Shown here: piece after piece, positions 44,030-56,252 of the stretch
Layout of the letters: each line of letters opens with the position of its first letter
Numbering within the stretch: the stretch's first letter is position 1
From: Terfezia claveryi
Lineage: Eukaryota > Ascomycota > Pezizomycetes > Pezizales > Pezizaceae
Assembly (NCBI GenBank): GCA_015179025.1
Contig: WHUX01000070.1
Span: 124,001 to 188,000 of the forward strand
DNA length: 64,000 nucleotides
Reading direction: 5' to 3'
The notes under the pieces: model-generated
The model's input: only the letters and a program-made list of their open reading frames with translations
Databases searched by the model: none
What the model was told of the DNA's origin: nothing
Position numbers and translations under genes: made by a program

Positions 44030-44665
44030 ACAATCTAACCCCTCCAGCGCCGTCTCTGGCAGCTCCTCCACTACCAAGCCCTGCCTGCCCCTCGCAAGCG
44101 AATGACCGTATATGGAGCTATAATGGGCCCATCCTTATTCCTCTCACAGTCCTTGATGATTGAAAACTTGAGCTACCACGTACACCCAACATTAGCTAAC
44201 CCCACACACCCCACCCCAGGGAGGAGATAAGATACAATAACGCCATCCTTCCCAATCTTAACCCAATTCCCCCACTGCCGCCTCAACCACACTCCCCTCG
44301 CCCACGAAAACATGGTCTCCAATCGGGTAGTTGCTGAACTGGCTTCTGAGGATCTTGCATGGTGCGCGGAGGATGCTGGAGCGGGAGAGAAAGCAGTACC
44401 GGCCGATTGCGATGGCCACGTTTGGAGGAGGAGCTACTGGAGGGGATGGTGCGGCAGAGGTCGCCGGGGACGGTGCGGTGCATTCAGCCTGGATTATTGT
44501 CTGCGGGGGGGGTTGTTGTAGATTCAAGCCAGCGCACGCTTGCTTCCCCACCCTGACCTGGGACAGCCGCCGATCTCTTTCAGGTGGCCAAGGACTCACC
44601 AGAGTATGCCGCTAGCCGGCACTCACCGTCTCGATATACTCCCCTTTTGCCTGTTTCGCGAGAAT
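44030..44665 (-). pseudogene. Decayed dynactin p25-like (DCTN5) gene
   Basis: Fragments of the p25 left-handed beta-helix protein appear in order but in different frames. KGEYIET lies near 44650. After an intact-looking acceptor come TIIQAEC, then TVPGDLCRTI in a second frame, then AIAIGRYCFLSRSSIL and YPIGDHVFVGEG back in the first frame. WVKIGKDGVI follows in a third, and beyond a probable intron KFSIIKDC, APYTVI and finally VEELPETALEGLD. At least three uncompensated or paired indels are needed, so no full protein can be made. p25 sits at the pointed end of dynactin and links dynein to endosomes in hyphae. The identity rests on residue order and motif matches. It is divergent from a second dead gene. 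Confidence 0.7.
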
Positions 44666-45072
44666 GATGGTCTGCTAGGATTCGAAGATCGAATACTCGG
44701 AAATCGAATACTAATACTCGGGCGCTACTTGCGCAGTCTGGCCGTTATGTATCTTCGTGATGATTGTTCTATGTATGACTGACTGAACTACCCACTTGCT
44801 GGCGAGATGATCAGACAAGATCCGGCCCGGCACGGCGCGGGAGGTGCTCAGCGCCGGATTGGTAATGGCGATTGCAATTGAGGGTAAGCGGCAGGCGGGT
44901 GCCGATTTAATACCGGAACAAGCGAGTGAACAGGCGAGCGGACGAGGCATCTGGATCCGCAGAGCTCGTCTGGGATACTTTTACGTATTTGGTGGCCCCT
45001 CCTTCATTGAATTGCACGCCAGAACCAAACACATCATCTTCGATATCCACATACCCTGCACCCCCACCAACC
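44666..45072. promoter_or_regulatory. Former divergent promoter of the two decayed genes
   Basis: About 0.4 kb between the first recognisable p25-like codons and the ATG of the GCLM-like pseudogene. It includes a GAATACT-rich stretch near 44690-44720. An N-terminal p25 exon may lie here but I could not place it. Confidence 0.35.
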
Positions 45073-46089
45073 ATGGCCACTCCCGCTCCCGCCCCCAGGC
45101 TCCTCCTCCTCCGCAACGGTAACATCATCACTAGCTCCCTCCCCCCGCCAACCCCTACCAGCACCACCTCCACCGAGCTCCTCATCACCCACTTACCACC
45201 TTCCAGCACGCCCGCTCCCACAGCCCCTCGTCCTGGACGAAGCACCTCCCTACGGGAACGGTCCTCGCCCCAGCCACCCTCTCCCCCACCCGGCCCAGCC
45301 TCAGCGAATCCCGAGACGCCTATGACCTCACAGTCAAGCTATTCTATCTGCCCAACGTGCCTGTTGAGGATCGGAACCAGCACACCCTCGACGCGGTGAA
45401 GCTAGTGTGTGAGGTGTTGGGGGTGGAGAGGATCGATTTACTGAATGTGGCCTTTCCGGGGGTGGGGTTCGATGCGGAGGATGAAGTACCCAGAGACACT
45501 ATAGCTGGTGCTCAGCAGGAGGAGGGGAGGTAGATGAGGAGACGAAATCTTTCCTTACAACATACTCCACTCTAGAATCCCTCGTTCACTCAAATCTCAT
45601 CTCTCGCATCGGCCTATCTGAATTTGGCTCTTCCTGTTTATCCCGTTTGCTCCATGGTCTCGGCTTCTCCCCCTCAGCCACAATATCTACCACCGCTGCC
45701 CCCTCCTCAACCATCACCATCACCACCTCCTCCCCCCTCGAGTCCGCCCCTCCGTCGTCCAAATCAACGTCCGGGACTGCTGCGTTGTCCCCCGCGCACT
45801 AATCACTACGCTAAGCGCGAAGGGATCCAACTGCTCACAATGACTCCGGCGAGGTTCTAACAGCACCTGGCCTCCAGCGGGTAATTTCCGAGGGTGGGAT
45901 GTTCGAGTGTACGTCAACGCCCAAAGCCACAGTGGCTCCGCTCTGGGTAGTCAAGTACACTGCCATAGTTCGGGATAGGAGTGTCGTGGAGAATAAAGGT
46001 ACATTACCAATCCCAATACTATTTTCAATTTTTTTTCTATAAGCTAATGTGGGTCGACTAGATATATCGCCATGGCATCGATCCCGTAG
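45073..46089 (+). pseudogene. Decayed glutamate-cysteine ligase modifier-like (GCLM) gene
   Basis: Consecutive frames spell parts of a GCLM/aldo-keto-reductase-like protein. From the ATG at 45073 comes LLLLRNGNIITSS. After a shift comes DAYDLTVKLFYLPNVPVEDR, with GVERIDLLNVAFPGVGFD. After another, ETKSFLTTYSTLESLV and ISRIGLSEFG. Then RPSVVQINVRDCCVVPRALI, then YAKREGIQLL, then HNDSGEVL, and finally WVVKYTAIVRDRSVVENKG. At least five single-base-type shifts separate them, so the gene is not translatable as one protein. GCLM tunes glutamate-cysteine ligase in glutathione synthesis. A clustered assembly error is the main alternative, but genes on both sides have none. Confidence 0.7.
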
Positions 46090-46790
46090 TGTCGGAGCGA
46101 CCACACGGAGTTGGGTTGCGGAGTCAGGTTCCTGCTGTACATATCTGTGCTTAATGGGCTTGCCATGCTGGGGGTCGTGGTCTGGAGGGTTTATATTGGA
46201 TCCATTCACTCTATCATAGCCCTCATAGAGATTTATTACATATTCAGAACCCTGGTGAATACCTCTAGACTAGGGGAATACAGAGGGGGAGGTGAGACAG
46301 GGAGAGAAGATAGGGGGGGGGAGGGGGAATTTTTTGGTGTGATGCATTTTTTTTTTTTTTTTTTTTTTTTTTGGGGGGGTGGAGTTGTTGCGGATTATTT
46401 TCTTTTTTTGAGCTATTTATTTTTTTCATTGGTTCCGTGGGTTCATGGGATTATTATTACCTTTTTTTTCCCTTAATTACTTGTATAGAGAGACTTCTTT
46501 TTGCTTACATATACACATCCTTCATGGGGTTTTTGTAAAATCACTCGTGTGATGTGGTGCATGTGAGAATGATTGGTGCATGTGAGAATGATTGGGGCTT
46601 TGGTGCGATGATGTACCTGGGACTTCTTTTGATTGTGACGGAGTACTGAAAAAACAATGCCATGTATTTTAAACTTTTAAGGAACAATAACCGAAACCCA
46701 TTTTTTCCCCCATTTCCCCATTTCCCTCATCTCCCCATCTCCCCATCTCTACTGCTTTTCCCTCCATCCCATCCCATCTCCCAACCACCC
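46090..46790. other. 3' spacer with long T tract
   Basis: About 0.7 kb between the decayed gene and the 3' end of SPE3. It holds a run of about 25 T at 46347-46372 next to a G run, and a 19-bp direct repeat near 46558-46595 (GTGCATGTGAGAATGATTG twice). Confidence 0.6.
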
Positions 46791-48112
<1,322 letters not shown>

Positions 48113-48713
48113 CTAGAACGGCCTGTACTGCTGCTGTGTTGTGTGTGTATGTGGGGTATTTTACTCTACCGCACTCCAATTAGCCTCCATCTCCATACTC
48201 AGACATGGCCCCATACCTTCGTAAACGAGCTGACAATACGTCGTAGAATCCTGCTGCAGAGGCTGCTGTGGAGGTGCTGCTTATAAATTTTCTGGTATGG
48301 AGGGGTTATTCGTGGGGCCTTTTTTTTTTTCACTGCGCTTTGAGCCGACAAGGTTAATGCAAGAATACAAAACAGCCGGGGATCATGGCCCGGCGTGTGA
48401 GAAGGTAATTTACATAATCGCCCACGTCAGAATCCTCTTCTCTCGAAAATGAAAAGACGGAGCGAGTAAGGGCCGGCGGAATTTACTTGCTGGGTCTCGA
48501 TCCGTCCGCGTAAAGGTGTATATATAGTGGTGCACACAAAGAAATGACAGTCCTTGTAGAAGTGGAGACCTTATCTTGCCTTTTCCGAACAAAGAAAAAG
48601 AAGAGTAGTAACTCGCTTTTACGAAGCGACATAAATTACACCTCCCATTTCCATCCATAGCCATCGCCATTATTTCCCCCTCAAATCTCCCCTATCCCAT
48701 CAGCCCACTCCAA

Positions 48714-49715
48714 TTACCTTAAAGCCAATAACAAGTTCGACTTCCCTCCGTCCGCTGACCCACCTGTCGGAAGATACGTCACATTCGGATTTCCCGCCAA
48801 TGTCTGAGCAATCTCCTTCGCCGCCTCAATCTTCCTAATCAACAACAGTCCTTCACCAGCCTTATCTATTGCCTTTGAAATCGTATCTGCTGACTCTGCC
48901 TCCCCTTCTGCCCTAATAACATTCGCCTGTCTCTCCTGCTCCGCCTTCTCCACAATGAACCTCGCCCGCTCCGCATCCTGCTGAGCAATCTGCTTCTGCT
49001 CAACAGCTCGGGTGAATTCCTTCCCAAAGGTCATGTGCGTAATGGAGACATCCTCGAGGTTGATGTTGAATTCCTTTGCACGCTTCAGTAGCTCGGTACG
49101 GATGCGGGCGGAAACTTGTTCTCGTTGGGTGATGAGCTCAGCGGCGTCGAATTGGGCGACGATGGCTTTGAGGACTTCGTTTCCAATGGACGGGAGGACT
49201 CGCTCGTCGTAGTCAGTGCCGAGATTCTGTACGAGTCAAGTATTAGCTATCTTTTGTAGTGTGAGCAGCGAGATATAGAATATACCTGGTAGATTTTTGG
49301 CAGAGCAGGCACATCCGGCCTGTGCAAAACCCTGAGCGTCAAGCTCACCATCTGCAAATCCTTGCTTCCGGTTGTAGTCGAGATGTTCCTTGGGCGGGTT
49401 CGCACGTCGTAGATGATGGCCTTCTGGAGCCATGGGAACAAAAAATGTGTTCCCTCTTCCTTGACCTACAGCGAAATGCAGATGTATTAGCATTTCGAAA
49501 CTTTCCTCTACATCTCCCAAGCTCCTGGGAAGGGAATAAGGTTGAAGACAATCCGTTCCAAGCTCAGCAGATACCTCATGCTTCACTCCCGCCAACCTAT
49601 CGAAAATCACTGCTCTGCTCCCTCCCTTGACATCGTACAAGCTCGCTTGCAACAACGAGATGCCCACGGCAGCAGGAATGGCGAGCTTGGTAATTGCGTT
49701 GAGTGCGGTATTCAT
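48714..49715 (-). CDS. PHB1: Prohibitin 1
   Basis: Exons 49715-49575, 49465-49286 and 49226-48714 close to 277 aa. The N-terminal hydrophobic segment ([19 protein letters not shown]) anchors it in the mitochondrial inner membrane. The SPFH/PHB domain shows [34 protein letters not shown] and [20 protein letters not shown], followed by the prohibitin coiled coil. Prohibitin 1 and 2 form ring complexes that hold the m-AAA protease and stabilise new inner-membrane proteins. The last residues NLLLALR end just after the usual YLP motif. It is divergent from QCR8. GEP3, named for genetic interaction with prohibitins, lies 42 kb away. Confidence 0.95.
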
Positions 49716-50076
49716 ATTTGCTGTCTATGACGGCCTCGCGGTCGCACTATTTGCCGGCTGAGGTTGGGAAAGCTGTGCTGTGGGTTGAGGTTCCTCGTCA
49801 ATCGATTGGTTGCTCTCTTGATCTAAGGACGGCAACGCTGATGTGAGTCTCAAAAATTTGGTGTACCATCTAATCAGATTTCGCCATCTCAGCTTGGTTA
49901 TACGCTGACATAATCGCCAGCGGGGCATGCGGATATGCCCAGTCTACTTTTTCCCTACTTAGGCCTCTGTCTCGCTCTCACCAATCGAAAACCTCTCGTT
50001 CAAGCAACTTTTGCAGCAAATCTAGTGCTTGTTTGCCGGTCGTTCAAGGTCGTCACTTTAGACATATACAGCAACA
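49716..50076. promoter_or_regulatory. Divergent promoter region PHB1 / QCR8
   Basis: 361 bp between start codons of two mitochondrial inner-membrane genes, so it could co-regulate them. An inverted CCAAT (CCAATCG near 49981 and ATCGATTGG near 49800) is present and may bind the CCAAT complex, common for respiratory genes. Confidence 0.5.
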
Positions 50077-50758
50077 ATGGGTGGTGGCGGTGATAAAGTT
50101 CCTGGCCAGTGAGTTTCCCTGCGTTAGGGCATTCTAGGGGTGGATGGGACGGGGGAGAGGCGAATAGAAAAGCTAAAACGAGGGTTCCGGGGAGGGATTG
50201 TGAAAATCGCCGAGGAGAGATGGCAGCGGGTGGAGATAGCTGAGCTTGGACGGGGGATATACAATGCCGTTCGAGAGAAAGCTGACCTCTTGCGCTCTCA
50301 TATAGGTACATGGGATGGTGGGGCAGCCTTGGTACGTGCACCTACACCGCGCAGTACATCTGATTCAACCCAAAATACCCTTACGACCCCAGCGGGGATG
50401 GGGGCGCGGGATCTACACAACCCACCTTACTGGGCTGACATCCCCCTCAACAGGCTCCCTCCCACAAAAGGGCATTACCACCTACGCCCTTTCCCCCAAC
50501 CGTCAAAAGCCTCTTGCCGGCACCGCGCACGCCGCTGTCTTCAACTCGTTCCGACGATTCAGGCAATCCGTTCTCTACGTTGTTCCGCCGTTCATTGTTG
50601 GGTATATGTTGATGGACTGGGCCACCAAGAGGTACTTTTTCAAGCACCTGCGGACTTGAATGGGTAGAACTTGGAATGGGTAAATACTGATAATAGCAAA
50701 CAGGAACGAGTTCCTTAACTCAAAGGAGGGTCGTGCTCTTTATTCTGAGACCGAATAG
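50077..50758 (+). CDS. QCR8: Cytochrome bc1 complex subunit 8
   Basis: Four small exons: 50077-50108, 50306-50331, 50454-50631 and 50704-50758, closing to 96 aa. The protein starts MGGGGDKVPGQ, then YMGWWGSLG, GSLPQKGITTYALSPNRQKP, FNSFRRFR, a membrane helix (VVPPFIVGYMLMDWATK) and the end NEFLNSKEGRALYSETE. All are Qcr8 landmarks, including the GWWG and FNSFRRF motifs. It is a small supernumerary subunit of complex III in the inner membrane. More intron (391 nt) than exon (291 nt) lies between start and stop. It was too fragmented for simple ORF finding. Confidence 0.93.
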
Positions 50759-51273
50759 GTTACCTATCGGTGCCTGTTGCTCTTTTCGCTCGTTGGTTTT
50801 TTGTGGATACAAATAAATTGTCTCTCCCTTTTTGTTGATTGTCCATTGGATTCATATTTAGATATGGTGTGTCAGTGAGAAGGGGTGGGAACTGGGTATG
50901 GGATTGAGGAATTGTAGAAGGGAAGCATAAGTATTGTTGCAGCATTGATTTATATATATTTAACCGTTATCTTTTTTGAAGTATTTTTCTCATTTGTTTT
51001 AGAGATGTTCCTCTGGTTTGTTTTTGAAGTATTTTTCGTGCACTTGGCTGTGTATTTGGCGATGGCCATACTTGACCGACAGAGATCCTTTCTCCACTCC
51101 GTAAACGGTTTACTACTTAGCCGGTTTTCAACCTCTCGCAAAACCAACGCACCACGCTCTCTTCCTCAGTTCCCCAAAAAATACGTTTGCATATTCCTGA
51201 CATGCGCGAATAGGCATCCTCTATCAACCCCTTCCCCTAACATCTATATACAGCCCCCCAATGAAGAACGCTT

Positions 51274-51781
51274 CTAATTCAATCCACTCCTCCCATCCTC
51301 CTTCGTCTTCCTCAGTTCTTCCATCTTCCTCACCCTCTTCATAAACTCGTCATACTGGCACTTCTCATACGAATGCCTCTCATCCTACTCCCATCCACAC
51401 CAAATTAGCCCCCACATTCACATCCACACCTAATTAGGCCCCACATCCACATCCACATCCATCACACCCACAACCCTAACTTACTATATCCTATAGAGAG
51501 AGTGCGCACGTACCTCACACTTCCATGGCAAATACCACTCCTTCTTCCTGCACCTATTCAGTGGGGCAAGGACCGAGGCACACTTATCGCGGTAGGCGAG
51601 CGGGATGCGTTCAGCCGACATTTCTGCGGTAGTGACTACAGTATTCCACAACGCAAATGAGTGAGTATGTTTGAGAACACAACAAACTCCAATTGCTGCA
51701 ATTGGGAAAGGGGAAAGGGTGGGGTGTGGGACGGATCGTACGTTGAACAGGCTCCTCTGCCGCGGCGAATAGTCCACCCAT
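51274..51781 (-). CDS. NDUFB7: Complex I subunit NDUFB7/B18 (CHCH protein)
   Basis: Exons 51781-51742, 51623-51514 and 51384-51274 close to 86 aa, starting MGGLFAAAEEPVQ. The domain shows ERIPLAYRDKC, LNRCRKKEWYLPWKC and YEKCQYDEF: four cysteines in two CX9C-type pairs (KC-RC... and KC-KC), as in NDUFB7. The protein is imported to the intermembrane-space side of complex I through the Mia40 route. The same frame stays open upstream with ATGs at 51886 and 51910, which would add 35 or 43 residues. I prefer the inner ATG because the extra sequence overlaps a repeat also found at about 54722. Intron 2 carries a short TGTGGA repeat. Confidence 0.9.
51412..51475. repeat. Short TCCACA/TGTGGA repeat in NDUFB7 intron 2
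   Basis: Imperfect ACATCC/CCACAC units over about 60 bp. They lie wholly inside the second intron of NDUFB7. Confidence 0.7.
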
Positions 51782-51876
51782 GGCTGGCGTAGTATGTTTG
51801 ATGCTGTTGGGGTTCTTGTAAGCCGGTGCGATGAGCGGAGGTGCAGCTCCGGAAGTATCAAAACCGCCGGTATCTA

Positions 51877-51925
51877 CTAGTCTCATGCCAAGCCTCTGTC
51901 GCTGACGCATCGCTTCGCTTTTGCT
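51877..51925. repeat. Dispersed repeat upstream of NDUFB7, second copy at about 54722-54768
   Basis: AGTCTCATGCCAAGCCTCTG followed by GTCGCTGACGCATCGC and TTCGCTTTTGCT at the first site matches AGTCTCATACCAAGCCTC, then GTCGTTCGCATAGCTTCGC and TTTTGCT at the second, with a few substitutions and small indels over about 47 bp. Confidence 0.75.
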
Positions 51926-53850
51926 GAGAAGAGGTACCGACTGGGGATCTAGGTTGCGATTAGTCAGAGGAGTGAGGAGTCCAGGAGGATACTGCCAAGG
52001 ATGAACGTGTAGTTCAGGGTAACGTGGAATATTCAGAAAATGAGGAACATTTTGCTGAATTAATCATTAATATATGTAAATAGAGGCTACAGAAACATGC
52101 TGAACTTACTTCCAGTATGTTCTTTTTTGCTATGGAGTGGGATTTGGGCAATATACTTGCAAACTTTAGTTACTGTAATACAATAATAAATGCAAAAATC
52201 TTGTTGAACTGTACTCACTAGACGTACCAAAATACAGGCTGCTAGGAAATCTATATGTCACTTTCAAGAGATGGGAATAGCTCACATACATATATATCTA
52301 ATACTGAAACACAATGATTTAAAATATACAAAGATCCAATGCATCATAACAAATGTATACGCAAAGGCGTTGGTTAGTATTCAACCTATGAGGCAGTGCC
52401 TGGTTTCCCAGATCTACGTACATAGCAACATGCCCCGGAAAGAAAAGGAAGCCTCACGTTTTCACGACTACCGCCACTGCTCTACGCTAGTCCTTGTCCT
52501 CATAGGCCTCCTCTATCGTCCTCTCTTTCCCATCTCCTACTTGTAGTGTGTTTTGTTGAGTGCTTGCAGTACCTATCTAAGGTAAGACTAATAATAGGGT
52601 ATCTCGGTGGACGGCCTCTAGTTGAAATTCAGCAACACGAGAAGTCTGGGTAAGTTATCAGCGTCGGGTAGAGTACGAGTATAAACCCCTCCCCCACACC
52701 AGTTGCACGCAAGTTTTACTGGCTACCAGGGGCATTATAAAAACGCACCCCAGCATTGTGAATGAGATTTAGTGGGCTATGTACGGAGTATACCTTAGAA
52801 GTAATGTCTTCAGTTCCAATACCAACAATTCAAGAAAAAAGTGCAAATAACCTCATTCTTTCTCCATTCTCCCCCGATGATCCTATGCCCTTCGACTTTC
52901 ACTTTTCCTTGTTTATGCAATATATGTGGTCTTAGTGCACATCTTGACGTCAATGCGTTTGATATGCCCGGAGCGTTGTCCCTAGCTACTTCATTCAAAT
53001 GCGCAAGCACCTGTTCTCAAGTATGAGGTCTTCTGACATTATATAGACTTCCGGATTAATAGCTTTCGGGTATAGAGATAGTTGGTTAAATCCAACGAAA
53101 ACCAGCGCCAGATACTGTATAGCAATCCTGAAGTTCCTTGTATCGGCCGAATTCCTGAACTTTGTGTCATTTTGGCTGAAGCGGAGCACATGGAATAAAA
53201 TAAAATAGAGGTAAGGGTGGGACTGCAACGTATTATTTGAAGATTTGCACTTCCTGGGTACCTCCTTCCGACCTCCGGGCTTGAGCCGGCTCGTCTCGTG
53301 TCCAGGCCTAGGCCTAGGAGGTTGGGAGATCATTCAGTTGTCCTCTAGGGCGCGGTTCTAGCCCCCGTTTGGCGGGGGGCTTGTGCCAACCAGACTAGGT
53401 TCTAGCCTCAATTTTGGTGAACCTAGCTATACCGGACGGCCAAAATCAGATCCCTGCCGTCCGGTTTAACTCAAGGATCCGGTAAAGCAAATCTGCTGGC
53501 TAGCATGGACATTCAGGTATTCATTGGGAGTGGCTATGGATCGTGAGTTAATTGGTTGGCATCACAAATATCTTTAGGATTTACAGCAAACAACTACAGT
53601 AGCCAGTATGTAATAATCCCACACACAGCTGTGCGAGTATATAGGACTGAATGGGATGAAGAGAAGAGATGTATTGATGAATCCAATAATTCCATAGCCG
53701 TCTACTGGGACGTCCAAGGCCTCATTAAATACATGAACATCAACCCAGCAATAACAACAATGTGACAGCAGTAATGTGCCCTTCTAACCATATCCGGACA
53801 CAGCAGATCCTTCACTTCCTCCGCATTCATACAATCACGCAATCCTCCAC

Positions 53851-53988
53851 GCAATCCTCATATCCTTTACATGTATGTCCGCATCCAGCCTGTCCGTGCA
53901 ATCCTCATATCCTTCACATGTATGTCCGCATCCAGCCTGTCTGCGCAATCCTCATATCCTTCACATGTATGTCCACATCCAGCCTTGC
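53851..53988. repeat. 47-bp minisatellite, three units
   Basis: Units start at 53851, 53898 and 53945 with GCAATCCTCATATCCTT and include ACATGTATGTCCGCATCCAG. Two or three substitutions separate them. Confidence 0.95.
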
Positions 53989-54427
53989 CAGCGGGTTATC
54001 ATTCAACACAGTAAGCACAAAGTAACTGTAGAAGCATGGTCATTCAGGCTGGAATTCCTCAGTAATCTATTACCGAAGCAACATCAGAAATTCTAGCAGT
54101 TGATGAACCTGTGCCTCCAAAGGTACCGACTGTTTCAGAAGCTACCAAATTCAAGTTTCCGACATGGTTGAGACAGTTCTTCAGGTCCGGGATGGTTTAA
54201 AATACTATCAAGCAACTACTAAGGTCCAGAAGCAACTTCGGGATTTTTGGCCTTCTAAGTAGATTCTGGTTTATCTAGGTATTTTTGTATGTAGTTATTT
54301 TTTAAGATCAATAAATCTCCACTCCGGTCCGGTTCTTCTATAAGACGGTATAACGAGGGGCTTTGGGCGGGAAACTGAAAAATCATCTGAAGTCTAGTCT
54401 CGATCAACTGAAGATAGCAAGTTTGCA

Positions 54428-54507
54428 CTAGTATCTCCGAATGTACGCTAGTAGCTCCGAATTTACGCTAGTAGCTCTGAATGTACGCTAGTAGCTCCGA
54501 ATGTATT
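54428..54507. repeat. 20-bp minisatellite, four units
   Basis: The unit ctagtagctccgaatgtacg starts at 54428, 54448, 54468 and 54488. Each unit has at most two changes. Confidence 0.95.
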
Positions 54508-55352
54508 ACCGCATCCCACTGGCGAACAACGGTCCTTGTCAGTTCCAAGACATAGGCCGAGCTTATGCAGTAAAGGATATCCGATCTCAATGATACCACG
54601 CAAACTGAGTTATAACGGTCTACTTTTTTTGAAAAAGTACACTAGGTATCCGACCAAGAAGTTACATGGTGGCATGTCATCCAGCAAATCTTGGAATTAG
54701 AGATGAAAGTATATTGCAAGTAGTCTCATACCAAGCCTCTAGTCGTTCGCATAGCTTCGCTTTTGCTACTAAGATATTGCAAGCGAATCTTGGAGGCCAG
54801 TTCAATCTATTACTCCGGAATTAGCAATAGAGTCGCTTGAGCAATATAATCCGCGGGATTTGCGTTAGGGATTTTCCTCTCAGGTAGTGCACCTTATGCC
54901 ATACTATGGCCATCAACTAAAACAATTTCCCCCTCCATTCTTCGGCATTCTAGCAAAACAAATAAAGACAATATCTTAGAATCCTCTCTTAAAACATAAA
55001 ATTCACATATACCTGACTTGCAACTAGCAGATCTACATAGACCCTAGGCAACCATTTTGCTATATCTGAGGGCATAAAGCTCTCTAAGCTTGTGTCGTTG
55101 ACATAGCTCTCACTATCAATCAAGGTGGGCACACCTCGACTTCAGTTCTGGCATGCTTGCTCCGGGTGGCTGCAAGGGACAATTGCAGCGGCTAGGATGT
55201 CTTTCGCTTAGGCACTGGTGCCGCCATCTTGAATTTAGATACTCTGCAATAGTAGTTATAACAGGAGAAAAGGGTTACAGGGTGTGTTGACAGGGATGAT
55301 GGTATTGCTGTTTGTATGAAAGATTGGCTCAACCAGACTACTAAGTGGGCTG

Positions 55353-55452
55353 ATTCTGCTCCGATTACGTATGTATTCTGCTCCGGTCACGTGAGTATTC
55401 TGCTTCGGTCACGTGAGTATTTTGCTCCAGTCACGTGTTTTTCTGCTCCGGT
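55353..55452. repeat. 22-bp minisatellite, four and a half units
   Basis: Units start at 55353, 55375, 55397 and 55419 with ATTCTGCTCCGGTCACGTGA. The E-box/CACGTG core recurs in three of them. Confidence 0.95.
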
Positions 55453-56252
55453 TCTATCTAAATGACGCTAACAGCTCCTGGAATATTGGTCACCGGAGCA
55501 GATTTCGGTGCAGATTTCGGAGCAGACTCTCTTTCGTGCGCAGCCAACCGAGAACACCCGCCTAGTAGTCTGGTTGGTACCTGAACTAATATAATTGGTA
55601 TTTACATAAAGCAAACTGACATTTTATATATTAGTTCGGCTGGCGTCTTATTTCCCGGTACCCTTCACAGACGAACCAACATTGGGGTCCCCAGAGCCGG
55701 CCACCTTAAACCTACTAGGAATATGCGAGCCTGAGGAAGATAGCGATAGCATATTGAACCATCTTGTTAATATTGGAGTATGTCAATTGGGATAGCGAGT
55801 GGTGATTTGAAGTGCGTGCTGAGGTGCTGGTCCGTGGTAAAACTCCAATGATGTGATGGTGATGTTAAATTAAGGAGGGGCAGTTTGTTTACAATGGGCA
55901 CAACTATAGATCAAGGTATCTCGGCCTGCTTATATACCATTGTCACTCCCACATCTAAATACTTTTGCGATACCCATCAACAAGTTTGATCTCATGTCCA
56001 GGCCGTAGCCTATTGGAAGGGACGTCTCTATGCGAGCAAAAGAAAGCTACCCACCTAATTAGCTCTGGACTTAATTTCCTTTTCTCATGCCTAGAGTTGC
56101 TCAGCGACTATACAGAAAGACACTTTGGTTATGGTATCGTCACAATGCCTATGAACGCCTTATTGACATACTAATTCCGGAGATCAATACATCTTTGCAA
56201 TGGCAAATCGTAGTGATCATGCCTTTACACCACACCACCCCGAGATCCCGGA

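Larger units (their letters stand above)
51926..56252. other. 4.3 kb gene-free, minisatellite-rich region
   Basis: Between NDUFB7 and the 3' end of GPI3. No conserved gene seen. A 69-codon frame at 53556-53765 (YVIIPHTAVRVYRTEWDEE) looks protein-like but has no family I recognise and may be a relic. It contains three separate minisatellites and three copies of the TAGTCTGGTTGG motif (53381, 55330, 55566). Confidence 0.5.

Noticed and set aside
53851..55452. Minisatellites as a CRISPR array
   Set aside because: Units are directly tandem without unique spacers, and the genome is eukaryotic.
55330..55577. Paired dispersed motifs as a 240-bp element
   Set aside because: The two copies face outward in the wrong orientation for terminal inverted repeats.
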